From Lentzea atacamensis (GTDB lineage Bacteria; Actinomycetota; Actinomycetes; Mycobacteriales; Pseudonocardiaceae), in assembly GCF_003269295.1 (NCBI RefSeq), contig NZ_QLTT01000003.1, forward strand, positions 902,677-966,676: a DNA stretch of 64,000 nt. Direction: 5' to 3'. Each line of letters opens with the position of its first letter. The first letter of the stretch is position 1. Made by a program: the position numbers and the translations under genes. Below the pieces are notes generated by a model, which saw only the letters and a program-made list of their open reading frames with translations, made no database searches and had not been told where the DNA came from. This document shows, piece by piece, positions 23,731-32,099 of the stretch.

Positions 23731-25461
23731 TCACGGCAGCGGCAGCCGGGCGGTCACCCGGCCACCTTCGGGCCCTGGACCGGCGACCAGGGTGCCGCCG
23801 AGCTCCTCGGCGCGTTCCCGCATCGAGGACAGGCCGACACCAGGATGCCAGTCGTCACTGCGCCCACGGTCGGCGATCTCGACCTCGAGCCAACCCTCAC
23901 CGGTCACCAGCCGGACCGTCGCCGACGGGCTGTCGCTGTGGCGGGCGATGTTGGTCAGCGCCTCGACGACGATCCGGTACGCCGCGACCTCGACGGCGGC
24001 CGGCAGGGTGGGAAGGGCGTCGGGAGCGCTGATCTCCACGGCCACGGGGGCACCCGCGCGGTTGCGCAGGCCCGTCGCCCGCTGGCGCAACGCGGGTACG
24101 AGGCCCAGCTCGTCGAGGGCGGGCGGGCGCATCGCGTAGACCATCCTGCGGATCTCGTCGATCGCCTGGACCGTGTCCGATCGCAGCTGGGCGATCAGCT
24201 CCACTGCCGCGGCCGGGTCGGAGTGCACGAGGTTGCTGGCGGCGTCGGAGGTGAACGCCACACCGGTCAACCGAGGGCCGAGGCCGTCGTGGAGGTCGCG
24301 CCGGAGCCTGCGGCGTTCCTCCTCCACCGCGGTGATCGTCTGGCCCCGCGACTCGATCAGGTCGGCGGCGAGAGCTCGTGCCCGCAACGCCTGTGCCAGC
24401 AGGGGAACCGTCAACCGGAACACGTGCTCGTCAGCCTCGGAGAAGGCCAGATCGCCAGGCCTGAGCCCCACGACCAGCAGCCCGGCGCCATCGAGGTCGA
24501 GGGTGCGGGAATGGGTCGTCTCGGTGCCCGACGAGGCCACCTGCTCGTCGCCGACGACCAGTGCCGCGTACGGCAACACCAGCGCTTCGCGGATCGCACG
24601 GAGCGCGAGCACCGGATCCTCGCCTATGGTGCCGGCGACCTGGGACGCGGCGCCGAGAGGATCGGGCCGCTCGCCGAACAGCAGGTGGTCGATCACCCCG
24701 CGCAGCACCGTGCGGGTGGGCTGCAGCGCCAGCGCCGAGAGTGCCGCGACCAGTGCGAGCGCGCCGACGTTGAGCTGGGTGGCGCCGACGGCGTGCAGCA
24801 GGGCCAGCGCGAGCACGAACACGGACATCACCGTGATCAGGCCGACCACCGCGACGACGGCGTGGACCACCAGGCCGCGCACGTCGACCAGGTCCGGGAG
24901 CGTGGCTCCGATGTACATCGCGGGACCCACCAGCGCGAACATCGCCACCGCGACCGCCGGCAGCACCGTGCCGGAGCCCTCCGCCGCGAACACGACGAAG
25001 CCGCAGACCAGCGTCGTGACGGCGAGGGACAACGCCATCCACACCAGTGCCCGCCGGCGTCGTTCGGTGGCGACCTCGATCCGCCACCACGTGTGCGCGA
25101 GCACGACACAGGCCTGCACGAGTCCTATCAGCGCGGCAACGTCCGCGGTGCGGTAGACGGTGGTGATCGCGCCACCCCCGAGGACGGTCACCAGCGCGGC
25201 GAAGTCGGCGGGGTGTCGCCATCCCGCCGCCGGATAGGTCACCAGTGCCAGCGGCGCGAGGACCGCGACTGCTGCGGCCACGACGATCTCGCCGAGCCGA
25301 TCACGACCGGTGGCCAGCAGCACCGCGGCCGCGACACCTCCGCTCCCGGCGAGCACCATCACCGTCGCCGACACGACGGCTCGCTGCCGCAGCAGAAGCC
25401 CGGCACCGCTCACCGCGGTCGCGACCGACGCCACCGCCAGCCCGAGAGGAAGGGCCTGCAC
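23731..25461 (-). CDS. Membrane sensor histidine kinase (HisKA_3 / NarL-type partner)
   Basis: The 576-residue kinase has six or more hydrophobic segments in residues ~1-220, a linker with weak GAF character (~255-370), the dimerisation box R-R-D-L-H-D-G-L-G-P with the phospho-acceptor His near residue 390, and a C-terminal HATPase_c domain (N-box E-A-L-T-N-I-A-R-H, G-box V-G-L-S-S-M-R-E-R-A). This is the HisKA_3 class that pairs with NarL/LuxR response regulators. The partner gene lies immediately upstream (25465-26112) with three bases between them. The stimulus is unknown; the long multispan sensor suggests a membrane signal. Confidence 0.92.
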   Translation of the reverse strand: MQALPLGLAVASVATAVSGAGLLLRQRAVVSATVMVLAGSGGVAAAVLLATGRDRLGEIVVAAAVAVLAPLALVTYPAAGWRHPADFAALVTVLGGGAITTVYRTADVAALIGLVQACVVLAHTWWRIEVATERRRRALVWMALSLAVTTLVCGFVVFAAEGSGTVLPAVAVAMFALVGPAMYIGATLPDLVDVRGLVVHAVVAVVGLITVMSVFVLALALLHAVGATQLNVGALALVAALSALALQPTRTVLRGVIDHLLFGERPDPLGAASQVAGTIGEDPVLALRAIREALVLPYAALVVGDEQVASSGTETTHSRTLDLDGAGLLVVGLRPGDLAFSEADEHVFRLTVPLLAQALRARALAADLIESRGQTITAVEEERRRLRRDLHDGLGPRLTGVAFTSDAASNLVHSDPAAAVELIAQLRSDTVQAIDEIRRMVYAMRPPALDELGLVPALRQRATGLRNRAGAPVAVEISAPDALPTLPAAVEVAAYRIVVEALTNIARHSDSPSATVRLVTGEGWLEVEIADRGRSDDWHPGVGLSSMRERAEELGGTLVAGPGPEGGRVTARLPLP

Positions 25462-25464
25462 AGG

Positions 25465-26112
25465 TCAGCCTCCGAGGCCGCGCTCGCGGGCGCGGATCAT
25501 GGCCTGCGTGCGGTCGGAAACCTGGAGCTTGCCGAAGATCGCGGTCAGGTTGTTGCTCACGGTCTTGGGGGACAGGTGCAGCGTCCGTGCGATGTCGGCG
25601 TTGCGCCGTCCTCCCGCCAGCAGCACCAGGATTTCGTGCTCCCGCGGGGTGAGCTCGGGAAACGGGTCGGCGGGCGCCGGCACGGGCGCGGCGGCGAAGT
25701 GGTCGAGCACGCGCGCGGCGATCCCAGGCCCGAAGATGGCCTGCCCTGCCGCGACCGCACGGATAGCACCGGCGATCTCGCCTTGCCCCGCGCCTTTGAG
25801 AAGATAGCCGCGGGCGCCGGCCTGCATGGCGGTGAACACCGTGGCGTCGTCGTCGTACATCGTGAGGATCAGCACCGCGGCGTCCGGCACGCTCGCACGG
25901 ATACGACGCGTGGCACCGACACCGTCGCTTCCCGGCATCCGCACGTCCATCAGCACGACATCGGGACGCAGCAGCATGGCCTCACGCAGCGCGCTGTCCC
26001 CGTCGACGGCCTCACCGACCACCTCGAACTCGTCGAGCGTGCCGAGCAGCGCCCGCAGTCCCTGACGGACCACCGGATGGTCGTCGGCGATGAGCACGCG
26101 GATCGTTTCCAC
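25465..26112 (-). CDS. NarL/LuxR-family response regulator
   Basis: This 215-residue regulator has a receiver domain (A-D-D-H near residue 10, phospho-Asp in V-L-M-D-V-R-M-P-G near 55, conserved Lys in Y-L-L-K-G) and a C-terminal LuxR HTH (L-T-P-R-E-H-E-I-L, N-A-D-I-A-R-T-L-H-L-S-P-K-T-V). It is the first gene of the two-component operon and reads away from the two small membrane-protein genes at 26272 and 26670, which are plausible targets. Confidence 0.93.
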   Translation of the reverse strand: METIRVLIADDHPVVRQGLRALLGTLDEFEVVGEAVDGDSALREAMLLRPDVVLMDVRMPGSDGVGATRRIRASVPDAAVLILTMYDDDATVFTAMQAGARGYLLKGAGQGEIAGAIRAVAAGQAIFGPGIAARVLDHFAAAPVPAPADPFPELTPREHEILVLLAGGRRNADIARTLHLSPKTVSNNLTAIFGKLQVSDRTQAMIRARERGLGG

Positions 26113-26271
26113 CTGACCATGATGACCCCGGCGTGCCCGGCAGGATCGGGACGTTCTTCCCGAGTCGGGCGCACTTTCCGGGAACGGGCGAGGGAGCGCA
26201 TGCTCTGCGGACGGGATGGTCGCACGACCGATCGTGGACGTGTCCGCACCACGACAACCGAAGGAGCTCCG

Positions 26272-26658
26272 ATGTCCACGACCGCCCGCGGGGCAACCAC
26301 CACCAAGCAGAAGGTGGGGCTGACCCTCGCCGCCCTCTACTCGCTCGCCAACATCCCGAGCGCGCTCTTGCCCGCACCGGAAGGCGAGGTGGGCCCACCG
26401 CTGGCCATCCTCGTCGTCGGCAGCGTGCTGGGCGTGATCGGCCTGGTCGCAGCCGTGCTCGCGTGGCGGGGCAACCAGGTTGCGCTGCGCATCGCGGCCG
26501 GCGCCATCATCGTCGCCACCCTGACCGGTCTGCCCGCGTTCTTCGTGGACGTGCCCATGGCGGTCAAGGCGCTGGTCGGCGTGAGCGTGGTGCTGACCGT
26601 CGTCACCGTCGTGCTCATGTTCTCCGGCAAGCGCCGCCTCCCGGCCGTCACCGACTGA
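26272..26658 (+). CDS. Small four-helix membrane protein
   Basis: This 128-residue hypothetical protein has four hydrophobic segments (~15-33, 42-64, 70-88, 95-117). AAGGAG lies 6 bases before the ATG. It is divergent from the response regulator with 159 bp between them. I do not recognise a family. Its placement suggests that the two-component system controls it, or that it is a sensory accessory. Confidence 0.75.
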   Translation: MSTTARGATTTKQKVGLTLAALYSLANIPSALLPAPEGEVGPPLAILVVGSVLGVIGLVAAVLAWRGNQVALRIAAGAIIVATLTGLPAFFVDVPMAVKALVGVSVVLTVVTVVLMFSGKRRLPAVTD

Positions 26659-26669
26659 GGAGCCGGGAC

Positions 26670-26966
26670 ATGATCGCGATCATCACCGTCGTGGCCGCGT
26701 TTCCGCTCGGCTGCTTCCTGCGCAGCCGCCTGGCGGCATCGGTCGCCTACGGCCTCGCCTACCTGTGGGCGTTCACGTTCCAGACCCTCTACCTGCTGCT
26801 CGACTCCCTGAACGGCGGCGCCGACCCGGCGTTCACCACCGGCGAGTTCCCGTTCGAGTACGGAGCCGTGACTCTGGGGGTGCTCGTGGTCGGCTTCGGT
26901 CTGCTCAACCTGGGCCATTGGCTGCGTGCCCGGCGACGCGCAACACCGACTGCTCACCCCGCCTGA
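26670..26966 (+). CDS. Small membrane protein
   Basis: This 98-residue hypothetical protein follows the previous gene by 11 bp and probably shares its transcript. It has two or three hydrophobic segments (~1-17, 24-45, 66-85) and a basic C-terminus (R-A-R-R-R-A). GGAGCC precedes the ATG. An IS3 remnant begins directly after the stop codon, so the downstream part of this operon may have been lost. Confidence 0.72.
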   Translation: MIAIITVVAAFPLGCFLRSRLAASVAYGLAYLWAFTFQTLYLLLDSLNGGADPAFTTGEFPFEYGAVTLGVLVVGFGLLNLGHWLRARRRATPTAHPA

Positions 26967-27180
26967 GCGCGACGCAGGACCTCGTTCTCCTGCTCCAGCA
27001 ACTTGATCCGCTTGCGGGCCTCGCGCAGATCGGCCGAGTCGCTGCGGCTCACACCGGGTTGACGCCCTCGTCGGCGTCGGCCTGGCGCAGCCACTTGAAC
27101 AACGTCATCGGGTGCACCCCGAAGTCCTTGGCGATCTGCTCGACCGTCACACCGGGCTCCTCGGACAGTTCGGCACGATC
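26967..27180 (-). pseudogene. IS3-family orfA remnant, copy A
   Basis: On the minus strand the frames read P-G-V-T-V-E-Q-I-A-K-D-F-G-V-H-P-M-T-L-F-K-W-L-R, then S-D-S-A-D-L-R-E-A-R-K-R-I-K-L-L-E-Q, characteristic of IS3 orfA (HTH then leucine zipper). Frameshifts and loss of both ends show decay. A related remnant is at 38806-39292, so two copies flank the biosynthetic operon. The rest of the gap to 27386 shows nothing recognisable. Confidence 0.7.
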
Positions 27181-27386
27181 TGGAACCGGTGCCCTGGCGG
27201 ACCTTTATCCCGATCCTGGGCTACCCCGACGACGCTGTCATCGTCACCGTTGTGCTGCACAGCGTTGTGTGCCGTGCAGGACTTGACGCGGTAGGTGCGC
27301 ACTGGCCGGGACCAAGGTGTCCATGACCGGGGCATGCCCATTGAGCATCGCCGTCCTCGGCTCAGGTCGGTCAGGGTGGTCTCGTG

Positions 27387-28421
27387 TCAGTGCCACTCGG
27401 TGCGGCAGGCTGTCAGGGTCACGCCTGGTCCGAGGCCGATCAGCACGCCGCGGCTGCCCGGTGGCGGTGGATCGTCGAAGGTGCGGGCCAGGATGTCCAT
27501 TGTGGATGGTGCACCCATGTTGCCGTGTGCTGAGAGGCTCTGGTGTGCCTTCTGCAGCAGTGCGGGGCCGTTTGGTATGCCGGCGGCGAGGATGCGCAGG
27601 ATGCGCGGGCCGCCGGGGTGGGTGATCACGAATTCTGGTGGGTCGCCGAGCCAGTCGGTGAGTCGTGGGACGAGGGTTTCGATGGTGGTGAGCAGTCGTG
27701 CCGAGTTGAATCCGTGGAAGCCGTCGTCGTCGAGTCGGTATCCGACGATGTCGGCGGTGCCTGGCTGGGTGTAGCTGTACGTGTCGGTGACCGACGGGCC
27801 GTGCGGGTCATCGGTGGTCTGGACGACGCAGGCGGCAGCGCCGTCGGCCATCAGGCCGCGGAAGATCATGGTGTCCAGGCCGGTGTCGTCGGGGTGCAGG
27901 AGTGGGACGAACAGGTCCGCGCAGGTGACCAGGACTGCTTTGCCGGGGTGCCGCGCGGCTTGTTCGGTGGCGTGGCCGAGTACGTGGGGCGCCGCGGCAC
28001 AGCCCAGGTACAGCACCGGCATCCGGCGCACGGTGGGAGGAAGTCCGAGCCGCTGGACGAGGGCCACGTCCAGGCCGGGCATCAGGTATCCGGCCGACGT
28101 CGCGGTGATCAACGTGTGCACGTCTTCAGGCGCAAGCCCTGCCTCGTCGAGTGCCTGGCGGGCGGCTGCCTCGCTGAGGTCGCACGCGTCGTCGAAGTGC
28201 CAGCGGACCCGTTCGCCGAGCGAGACCTTGGCCAGGTCGGCCAGTGGTCTGGAGTAGCGGCGTGTCTTGACACCGCACGCTCTGACGGCGCGCAGCGCGC
28301 GGGCGAGATCCGGGTTGTCCGCGTATTCGCGTTGCAGGTGTTCGAGGACCTCGTCGAGTGAGACCTCGTGTTCGGGCAGTGCGAGCACGGGGCGGCGGAT
28401 GACCGGTGTGGCTGTGGGCAT
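27387..28421 (-). CDS. Type III polyketide synthase
   Basis: This 344-residue chalcone/stilbene-synthase-like enzyme has the full catalytic triad: Cys141 in L-Y-L-G-C-A-A-A-P, His268 in F-V-I-T-H-P-G-G-P and Asn301 in S-A-H-G-N-M-G-A-P-S. G-F-N-S near 237 lines the cavity. It is the last gene of the minus-strand operon; GGGAGGA precedes its ATG. It would extend a CoA- or ACP-bound starter with malonyl-CoA and cyclise the product to a pyrone, resorcinol or similar ring. The starter could be the salicylate-derived or ACP-bound acyl group made upstream in the operon; this is inference. Confidence 0.92.
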   Translation of the reverse strand: MPTATPVIRRPVLALPEHEVSLDEVLEHLQREYADNPDLARALRAVRACGVKTRRYSRPLADLAKVSLGERVRWHFDDACDLSEAAARQALDEAGLAPEDVHTLITATSAGYLMPGLDVALVQRLGLPPTVRRMPVLYLGCAAAPHVLGHATEQAARHPGKAVLVTCADLFVPLLHPDDTGLDTMIFRGLMADGAAACVVQTTDDPHGPSVTDTYSYTQPGTADIVGYRLDDDGFHGFNSARLLTTIETLVPRLTDWLGDPPEFVITHPGGPRILRILAAGIPNGPALLQKAHQSLSAHGNMGAPSTMDILARTFDDPPPPGSRGVLIGLGPGVTLTACRTEWH

Positions 28422-28441
28422 GAGTCCTCCCTGCGCGTGGT

Positions 28442-29566
28442 TCAGAGCCGATAGAGGTAGTGGTCGTGACCGCTGAGCGCCGCTGTCATCCAGCCCGGCA
28501 TGTCCTCCGGTGTCATCGACGTCCAGCAGGGCGTTCGTTCGACCATCGCGCGCCCGAGGCGTCGTCCGATCGCCACGAGCTCGTTGCCGGCGGGGCGGCG
28601 TTGTGCGTCGTAGATCGCCAGTACCTCGTCCCGGTTGGCACCGGTGCGAAGCGCGTGCTCCAGGCTCTCCGCGTCCAGCATGGCCTTGGCGGCCCCGGAC
28701 GCGGTGTGTGGCCGGGTCAGTGTCGCCGCGTCGCCGACGAGGAGGAACGGGTTGGCGGCGTAGCTGGCGGTGGTTACGTCTCGCACCGGGTGCACGCATC
28801 GCACGCCGGTGCGTCGGCAGACGTCGGCCCAGGCGGGCGGCAGAAAACGGGTGACCGTCGGCCAGACCTCGTCGGTGTCCGCGTGCCGGGGTCTGCGGGG
28901 GCGTTGGTAGACGGCCCAGAACAGTTGCCGGCCACCTGAGCTGGACGGAATGAGGTAGAAGATCGCGTGGCCGCCGGGGAAGACCGCGGTCACGAACGCC
29001 GTCGCCAGGAGGTCGGTGATCCACGTGGGCAGCCGATCGTCGGTGACAATGCCGCGCCAGAGGGCGTAACCGGCTTCCTGCGGCCGGCTTTGCGGGCTGA
29101 CCTTGTCACGGACCAATGACGCATGCCCGTCCGCGCCGACCACCAGGTCGAAGGTGTGCGTTCGTCCGTCCTCGGTGGTGATGGCGCCGTTGCCGTGCAC
29201 GCTCGTGACGCGGGCACCGGCGTGGTAGTCCGCGGCCACCTTGTCGGCGAGAGAGCGCCACAGCTGGCCCCAGCTGACGGCCAGGGCCGGTGCGGGTTGC
29301 CGCCACAACACGCGCCCGGCCGGCTCACCCGGCTCCGCGATGACCCACAGCCGGTCCTCCACGCGGTGGACAGGTAACCCGGGGTCCAGGTAGCCGGCCG
29401 TGGTCAGGTGTTCGTAGATGGTCACGGGCATGGCCACGCCGAGTCCGCGGTCGCGGAGGTCGGCCGTGCGCTCGAACACGGTCGCCTCGAATCCCGCACG
29501 CCGCGCGGCCAGTGCCGCCGCACAGCCGGCGACGCTGCCGCCGACGATGCCGATTCGCCCGCTCAC
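28442..29566 (-). CDS. FAD-dependent monooxygenase
   Basis: This 374-residue enzyme of the p-hydroxybenzoate hydroxylase class has an N-terminal dinucleotide motif G-I-V-G-G-S-V-A-G, the D-G motif in V-V-G-A-D-G-H-A-S-L-V-R, and L-L-V-G-D-A-A near residue 280. The usual G-D-A-A-H-x-x-x-P reads G-D-A-A-T-L-T-R-P. It should hydroxylate an aromatic or polyketide intermediate with NAD(P)H and O2. Its start overlaps the KAS III stop by four bases, so it belongs to the biosynthetic operon as a tailoring enzyme. Confidence 0.9.
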   Translation of the reverse strand: MSGRIGIVGGSVAGCAAALAARRAGFEATVFERTADLRDRGLGVAMPVTIYEHLTTAGYLDPGLPVHRVEDRLWVIAEPGEPAGRVLWRQPAPALAVSWGQLWRSLADKVAADYHAGARVTSVHGNGAITTEDGRTHTFDLVVGADGHASLVRDKVSPQSRPQEAGYALWRGIVTDDRLPTWITDLLATAFVTAVFPGGHAIFYLIPSSSGGRQLFWAVYQRPRRPRHADTDEVWPTVTRFLPPAWADVCRRTGVRCVHPVRDVTTASYAANPFLLVGDAATLTRPHTASGAAKAMLDAESLEHALRTGANRDEVLAIYDAQRRPAGNELVAIGRRLGRAMVERTPCWTSMTPEDMPGWMTAALSGHDHYLYRL

Positions 29567-30561
29567 GGGACGCGCACCACCTGGCTGGCGTAGGCCAGAC
29601 CGGCACCGAAACCGGCGAGAACGGCGAGATCGCCGGGCCGCACGTGGCCGGTTTCGCGGAGACTCGCCAGTGCCAGCGGCACCGAGGCCGCCGACGTGTT
29701 GCCCATGTCCCGGAAGTCATCGGAGACCACGACGTGCTCGGGCAGGCCGAGCTGATCGACCACTCTGGCGATCACCCGCCCACCGGCCTGGTGCGGCACG
29801 AACGCGGCGACGTCCCGCCAGCTCACCCCGGCACGGTCGAGGGCCGACGTGACCACCTGTGGAATGGTCCCCGCCACCCACCGGGCCACCGCGGTTCCGT
29901 CCATCCGCAACCACGGCCGCCCCTCCGCGGGCGGGCTCGTCGCGAAGGTGACGAAGTCCGGGCGTACTTCCAGCGCCGAGGATTTCTCTCCCGCGCTGCC
30001 CCACACCGCCGGTGCGATGCCCGGCTCTTCCGCGGTGCCGACCACCACCGCGGCCGCCCCGTCGCCGAACACGATGGCCGTGTTCCGGTCGTCCGGATCG
30101 ACGATGTCGAACATCCGGTCCGCCCCCACGACCACCACGCAGTCCGCGGCACCTCCCGCGATCAGCGTTCTGGCGAATTCCAGCGCGTAGCAGAACCCGG
30201 CGCACGCGGCGTTCACGTCCAGCGCCGCCGCGGACGTGGCCAGACCGTGGGCGACCCGTGGCGCGACAGCCGGTGTCGGCTGCGGATTCGTCATCGTCGC
30301 GACGAGCACGAAATCGACATCGCTGCCGTGCCTGCCGCTTGCGGACAGCGCTTTTTCCGCCGCGGAGGTGGCCATCGCCACCAATGTCTCGTCCTCGGCG
30401 GCGCGTCGTCGTCGCAGCACCCCGGTCCGTGAGGTCACCCACTCCGGTGATGTGCCCAGCCGCGCGGCGACCTCGTCGGTGGTGACGGCCCCCGCCGGCC
30501 GGTACGTACCGATCCCGAGCAGCCGCGCCGGTCGCCCTGGTGCGCCGGACAACGCCGCCAT
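29563..30561 (-). CDS. 3-oxoacyl-ACP synthase III (FabH-like)
   Basis: This 332-residue thiolase-fold condensing enzyme has the KAS III triad Cys120 (N-A-A-C-A-G-F), His257 (F-V-P-H-Q-A-G) and Asn288 (D-M-G-N-T-S-A-A-S). It lies next to an ACP gene and could make the starter by joining an acyl-CoA with malonyl-ACP, or act as an acyltransferase releasing or esterifying an ACP-bound chain, as specialised FabH homologues do. Its presence beside a type III PKS hints at a two-step chain assembly. Confidence 0.92.
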   Translation of the reverse strand: MAALSGAPGRPARLLGIGTYRPAGAVTTDEVAARLGTSPEWVTSRTGVLRRRRAAEDETLVAMATSAAEKALSASGRHGSDVDFVLVATMTNPQPTPAVAPRVAHGLATSAAALDVNAACAGFCYALEFARTLIAGGAADCVVVVGADRMFDIVDPDDRNTAIVFGDGAAAVVVGTAEEPGIAPAVWGSAGEKSSALEVRPDFVTFATSPPAEGRPWLRMDGTAVARWVAGTIPQVVTSALDRAGVSWRDVAAFVPHQAGGRVIARVVDQLGLPEHVVVSDDFRDMGNTSAASVPLALASLRETGHVRPGDLAVLAGFGAGLAYASQVVRVP

Positions 30562-30562
30562 G

Positions 30563-30829
30563 TCACAGCTCCCAATTCTCGAGCCGGGCGTTGACGTAGT
30601 CGAGCATCATCCGGGGCGTGCGCAGGTCCTGCGCGGTGTCGTCGTCGATCGACAAGTGGTAGGCCTCCTGCATCCGATCGACCAGTTCCACGAGCGCCAG
30701 CGAGTCGACTCCGAGGTCGTCGAAATCCGTGTCCATCATGGATTCGTCGAGGGTGATGGGATCCAGTCCCGTGCTGGCGTTGAGGAATCCTTCGAGGTCC
30801 GTCAGGTTGATCTTGGTGTCCACCGACAT
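30563..30829 (-). CDS. Acyl carrier protein
   Basis: This 88-residue carrier protein has the phosphopantetheine Ser43 in L-G-V-D-S-L-A-L-V-E and an acidic helix pattern. It stands alone, one base from the KAS III gene and one base from the P450 gene. It probably carries the starter or extended chain during P450, dehydrogenase and KAS III steps. Confidence 0.93.
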   Translation of the reverse strand: MSVDTKINLTDLEGFLNASTGLDPITLDESMMDTDFDDLGVDSLALVELVDRMQEAYHLSIDDDTAQDLRTPRMMLDYVNARLENWEL

Positions 30830-30830
30830 G

Positions 30831-32099
30831 TCATGTCACCTTTCCGTTGAGTTCCACTGGGACACTGAGCGGCACTGTGTGTTTGTTGTTGGGGGAGAAG
30901 ACGACCGGCCCCGCTGGCTGGATCTGTTCGACTTGGTCGAGCAGAGAGGTCAGCACCAGTCGCAACAGCGCTCGGCTGAGCTCGGCACCCGCACACAGGT
31001 GGCTGCCCGCGCCGAACGCCACGTGAGGGTTGGGGTTTCGCCGGATGGCGAACACGTCGGGGTCGCGGACGACCTCGGGGTCACGGTTCGCCGCCGGCCA
31101 CCAGAAGGTCACCTTGTCCCCAGCGCGGATGTGCTGTCCGGCCACGATCACATCGGTGCAGGCTGTGCGCCGGTTGTACGGATTGGGCGGCGCCCAGCGG
31201 AGGACCTCTTCGACCGCGCTGCCGAGCAGCGAACGGTCGTCTCGCAACAGACGCCACTGGCCGGGGTGCTCGGCGAACGCGGCGACGGCCGCGGCCGTCG
31301 TGTTCCGCACCTGCTCGTAACCGGAGACGAACAGGACCAGCGCGTGGGCTTCCTGTTCCACTGTCGACAGTGGACGGCCACCGGGCACGTCACCGGCTGC
31401 GATGGCCCCACCGAGATCGCGGACTGGACACGCGTGCTTCTTGCTGACCTTGCGCTGGAAGTACCGCCGCATGGCGTCGAACGTGGCACGGGAGTGGTCG
31501 TCCACACGGCCGGTGCGCCGGTCGGTGAACCCGACCACTGCCCGCAACCAGCCGGTCAGCAGTGCCCTGTCCTGGTGGGGCACACCGAGCAGGGCGCAGA
31601 TCGCGTGCAGGGCGAACGGTTCCGCGACGGCACTCACCACATCGAGCACACCTGATGCCACAGCACGGTTGACGAGTTCGACAGCGCGTGCACGTAGCTC
31701 GTGTAACAGCGTCTCGACCGCGGGCCCGGTGAGGAAGGGCCGCAACGCCCGCTTGATCAGCTCGTGTCTGGGGTCGTCCATCATGAACAGCACCGCACCC
31801 GTCGGCTGGCCCGCCGGCAGATCCTCCAGATGGGTGCCCCCACCCCGGCGTGTTCCTCCACCCTCGGCGGAGAAGGCGGGATCGCTCGCTGCGGCGACAA
31901 TGTCGGCGTGCCGGGTCAGCACCCAGAACCCGTTCGCAGGATCGGGCCCGCACGGGTGGAACACCACCGGTGCTTCCCGCCGCAGCCGGGCGAACAACTC
32001 GTACGGAACCCCACCGGTGAACCCGCTGGGATCGGCCAGGTCGATTCCGCCGAGCACCTCGGGAAGCTCGATGGCGGGTGTCAGCCGGTTATCGGCCAT
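30831..32099 (-). CDS. Cytochrome P450
   Basis: This 422-residue soluble P450 has the heme loop F-G-A-G-S-H-L-C-A-G (Cys369) and E-x-x-R at 298-301. The I-helix reads V-S-G-Y-E-Q-V-R-N (258-266): the acid residue Glu262 is present but the usual Thr after it is Gln263. P450s without this Thr often act on carrier-bound substrates or have altered proton delivery. It overlaps the acyl-CoA dehydrogenase gene by 11 bp. No ferredoxin or reductase is encoded nearby, so it must use general redox partners. Confidence 0.92.
   Translation of the reverse strand: MADNRLTPAIELPEVLGGIDLADPSGFTGGVPYELFARLRREAPVVFHPCGPDPANGFWVLTRHADIVAAASDPAFSAEGGGTRRGGGTHLEDLPAGQPTGAVLFMMDDPRHELIKRALRPFLTGPAVETLLHELRARAVELVNRAVASGVLDVVSAVAEPFALHAICALLGVPHQDRALLTGWLRAVVGFTDRRTGRVDDHSRATFDAMRRYFQRKVSKKHACPVRDLGGAIAAGDVPGGRPLSTVEQEAHALVLFVSGYEQVRNTTAAAVAAFAEHPGQWRLLRDDRSLLGSAVEEVLRWAPPNPYNRRTACTDVIVAGQHIRAGDKVTFWWPAANRDPEVVRDPDVFAIRRNPNPHVAFGAGSHLCAGAELSRALLRLVLTSLLDQVEQIQPAGPVVFSPNNKHTVPLSVPVELNGKVT

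Noticed and set aside
23845..26658. Long plus-strand open frame opposite the two-component genes
   Set aside because: It is the antisense shadow of the histidine kinase and response regulator; only its last part (from 26272) is a real gene.
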